The position numbers and the translations under genes were made by a program. From Natronorubrum halophilum (GTDB lineage: Archaea > Halobacteriota > Halobacteria > Halobacteriales > Natrialbaceae), in assembly GCF_003670115.1 (NCBI RefSeq), contig NZ_QQTY01000001.1, positions 372,001 through 436,000 of the forward strand: 64,000 nucleotides of DNA, in the 5' to 3' direction. This document shows, piece by piece, positions 62,197 through 64,000 of this stretch. Positions within the stretch are counted from its first letter, which is position 1, and each line of letters starts with the position of its first letter. The notes under the pieces were generated by a model, which had not been told where the DNA came from, made no database searches, and saw only the letters and a program-made list of their open reading frames with translations.

Positions 62197-63033
62197 TCAG
62201 GACTGTGTCCGGTCGGTCCAACCGCCGTCGCTGGACGTACCGTCGGTGGAACGGCCGGCCGACTCGAGAGCGGATCCGACGTCGGTATCGCCGTTTGTCT
62301 CCGCCGGTTCGGTGGTGGCCGGCGGCTCCGGCGGTTCGAACGCCGCCGTGAGGGTGTGCACGATTCGCGTCTCGAGCAGGTCGTCCAGATGTCGAGTCGA
62401 GCGGAGTCCGAGCGCGGCCAGCGCAACGAGGAGGAGGTAGACCGCGAGCAACGGTCCGGAGAGTGCACTCGCGAGCCCGGTCGCGAGGAAGGAGCCGAGA
62501 ACCGCGAGCAGTCCGAACGCGCTCACGGCCCGCAGTGGACGATCGCGGGCGGCCGCGGCGAGTGCGGTTCCAGCGCCGGCGACGGCCGACGACGGTGCGC
62601 CCGCCGCGAGTTCGCGAACCGTTCGGTCGATCGTCCGGATGACGGGACCGACGGTTCGGGTCTCGCGGAGATCGACGACGATCACGTCGGGCTCCGGTTC
62701 CGCGGTGAGCCATCGATAGCCAGCGGAGGAGTTTGCACACTGCTTGCACCGCGTTACGAAACCGACGAGTCGCGAACTCGACACCGATCGCTGGATTCGC
62801 GTTCCGACGTTCGTAACCGGTGCGAGCACTGTTCGGGTCCGAGAGCGAGCGACTCCCCTTTCGAGCGGGCGCACCAGGAACGACGCCGGTCGTGGGTCCG
62901 TGGAGTCGCGTAACTGTCTGCCAACCCCGAGCACCCGGGCAAGAGCGGAGCGTTCGGTTGCCGCTCGGACACGCTTGCGTCCTGTGGCTATGAGCCGGCA
63001 AACGGCCGATCGCTCGCGTGCGCATTCGAACAT
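62197..63033 (-). CDS. Membrane protein with long soluble N-terminus, unknown function
   Basis: This 278-residue protein begins with a basic region containing scattered cysteines (FECARERSAVCR, VTRCKQCANSS). It has a soluble part and then two hydrophobic segments (about residues 170-215). The tail is acidic and threonine/serine-rich. I do not recognise a family. The ATG at 63033 follows the upstream gene stop by five bases; a GTG at 63042 overlapping that stop (GTGA) is an alternative. Either way it is coupled to the upstream gene. Confidence 0.7.
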   Translation of the reverse strand: MFECARERSAVCRLIATGRKRVRAATERSALARVLGVGRQLRDSTDPRPASFLVRPLERGVARSRTRTVLAPVTNVGTRIQRSVSSSRLVGFVTRCKQCANSSAGYRWLTAEPEPDVIVVDLRETRTVGPVIRTIDRTVRELAAGAPSSAVAGAGTALAAAARDRPLRAVSAFGLLAVLGSFLATGLASALSGPLLAVYLLLVALAALGLRSTRHLDDLLETRIVHTLTAAFEPPEPPATTEPAETNGDTDVGSALESAGRSTDGTSSDGGWTDRTQS

Positions 63034-63038
63034 CGCTC

Positions 63039-64000
63039 TCACTCGATTCGAGTGACGTCGCCCTCGAGATATGTCGTGTCGAGATCGAGGACGATGCTGT
63101 TGCCTACGCGGAGCGATTCACCGTGGAAGCGCAGCCCGCTCTGAGTATCCTGCGTGCGTAACTCGACCGTCAACGTCACGTCCTTGTTCGTGGGGTGTTC
63201 CCGGAGGTGGATCCCGCCGTCCTCGCTCTCGGTGACGATTTCCGCCGGTGTCTGTTCTACCGACGTGACCGTCGCGAGCGTCTCGCCGCGAACGGTCTCC
63301 GTCATCCCGGACTCGAGTTCGTTAGCGACCGACGGCCGCACGTTCCGGAGTTCGATTTCGGCGACCGTGGTCGTCGTTTCGCCGGCTTCGACCGTCGCGC
63401 CTCGGCGAACGACGTCGCCCGTCAGGTCGTAGTCGGCCGGGTGCAACTCGAGTTCGCTGTCGATGCTGACGGACGTCCCGCCGAACGTCGGCGTCGTCGC
63501 GCGCTCGAGGGTGACGAGTTCGACGCCGACGAGCGCACGTCGCTCGTCGGTTCCGTTCGGATACAGCTGCAGGTCGGTTACCGTTGCGACGGTGTGGGAA
63601 CCGATCTGGACGGCATCTCCCGGTTCGATTTCGCCTGTGGTCGTCCCGGAGACCGTCGCGTCGAGCAACACCGCCGTTTCCGCGATCTGAAGCGAGTCCC
63701 CGTCGTGATCGAGGCTCGTCACCTCGCCGTCGGTGACGTACTCCTCGGTCTCGAACTCGAGGGTGCTTCCGCTCCGAAGGCGAGTTCCGGCGAACTCGAA
63801 GACCGATCCGTCTCGAGCGTCGTCGACGAGTTCGCCGTTGACGGCCACCCGGACCGTCACGCGGGGCTGGGTACCGTTCTCGCCGTCTCCGGGCGGCGGC
63901 GTGACGTAGACGTCGGTGACGGTAGCGTTGTGGCCGGAGCCGTCGACCGTGGTCGTATCGCCCGCAGCGATGCGGTCGACCACGTAATCCGGCTGGGGGC
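63039..64000 (-). CDS. Beta-rich protein of unknown function, 5' end outside the window
   Basis: The frame is open to the end of the window; 320 residues are visible and translation begins beyond 64000. The visible part is made of repeated beta-strand units of about 70 residues, each with a segment like EPGDAVQIGSHTVATVTDLQ, VEAGETTTTVAEIELRNV or GTRLRSGSTLEFETEEYV, suggesting several small barrel or sandwich modules. It ends with LRVGNSIVLDLDTTYLEGDV. Its stop overlaps or directly precedes the next minus-strand gene, so the two form an operon. No known family is assigned with confidence. Confidence 0.75.
   Translation of the reverse strand, partial: PQPDYVVDRIAAGDTTTVDGSGHNATVTDVYVTPPPGDGENGTQPRVTVRVAVNGELVDDARDGSVFEFAGTRLRSGSTLEFETEEYVTDGEVTSLDHDGDSLQIAETAVLLDATVSGTTTGEIEPGDAVQIGSHTVATVTDLQLYPNGTDERRALVGVELVTLERATTPTFGGTSVSIDSELELHPADYDLTGDVVRRGATVEAGETTTTVAEIELRNVRPSVANELESGMTETVRGETLATVTSVEQTPAEIVTESEDGGIHLREHPTNKDVTLTVELRTQDTQSGLRFHGESLRVGNSIVLDLDTTYLEGDVTRIE

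Noticed and set aside
1-64000. CRISPR arrays, insertion sequences with transposase, prophage, rRNA and tRNA genes
   Set aside because: I looked for direct-repeat arrays, transposase-like proteins, phage structural clusters and RNA gene hallmarks and saw none; the beta-helix protein with a fibre-like N-terminus stands alone.

Overview
The window is chromosomal DNA of a halophilic archaeon (class Halobacteria). The evidence is high GC, strongly acidic predicted proteins, twin-arginine signal peptides on exported proteins, and many genes whose start codon lies 25-30 bases after a TATA-like box, as in leaderless haloarchaeal transcripts. Archaea-specific genes (Rpb4-type RpoF, L21e, TiaS, TrmB) fit this. 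Repeat content and gene set suggest a Natrinema/Haloterrigena-like genus, but that is inference. No rRNA, tRNA, CRISPR array or intact insertion sequence was recognised.

Layout. 1-4.3 kb: end of a PLP trans-sulfuration enzyme, a class I terpene-synthase-like protein, an MBL hydrolase, a small unknown and an MFS transporter. 4.4-9.1 kb: a translation/RNA block (L21e, RpoF, DUF655, KsgA, HemK-like methyltransferase) holding a MscS channel and a structured GC-rich repeat. 9.2-13.9 kb: a GntP permease, a two-gene MetE-type methionine synthase and a nitroreductase. 14.3-28.6 kb: a carbohydrate region with an exported GH3 glycosidase, a TrmB regulator, a complete sugar ABC transporter ending in a 66-residue membrane protein, two Gfo/Idh oxidoreductases, a TIM-barrel isomerase and a creatininase-family hydrolase. 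28.6-34.2 kb: a peptide-type ABC operon on the minus strand whose two ATPases are fused. 34.2-64 kb: mainly metabolic and transport genes (HD phosphohydrolase, FemAB-like protein, alcohol dehydrogenase, Azf-like SDR, beta-helix protein with an upstream micro-lipoprotein, xi-class GST, two NhaC antiporters, DNA methyltransferase, TrkA, glycerate 2-kinase, AzgA-type permease, glutaredoxin, TiaS, ACR3-like transporter, PRC-barrel protein, DRG GTPase, VOC protein, PAP2 phosphatase).

How parts fit. In the carbohydrate region a near-identical motif (core CCTGTTGT) occurs before the TrmB gene, before the ABC operon and before the second Gfo/Idh gene, so these are probably one regulon. The encoded enzymes suggest extracellular glycoside cleavage, uptake, and oxidation/isomerisation in the cytoplasm; the substrate cannot be read from sequence.

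Also notable is a short repeat family (39719, 34634, 56062) with conserved imperfect terminal inverted repeats and either almost no centre or a centre packed with hairpins. One copy supplies the last codons and stop of a PRC-barrel gene.
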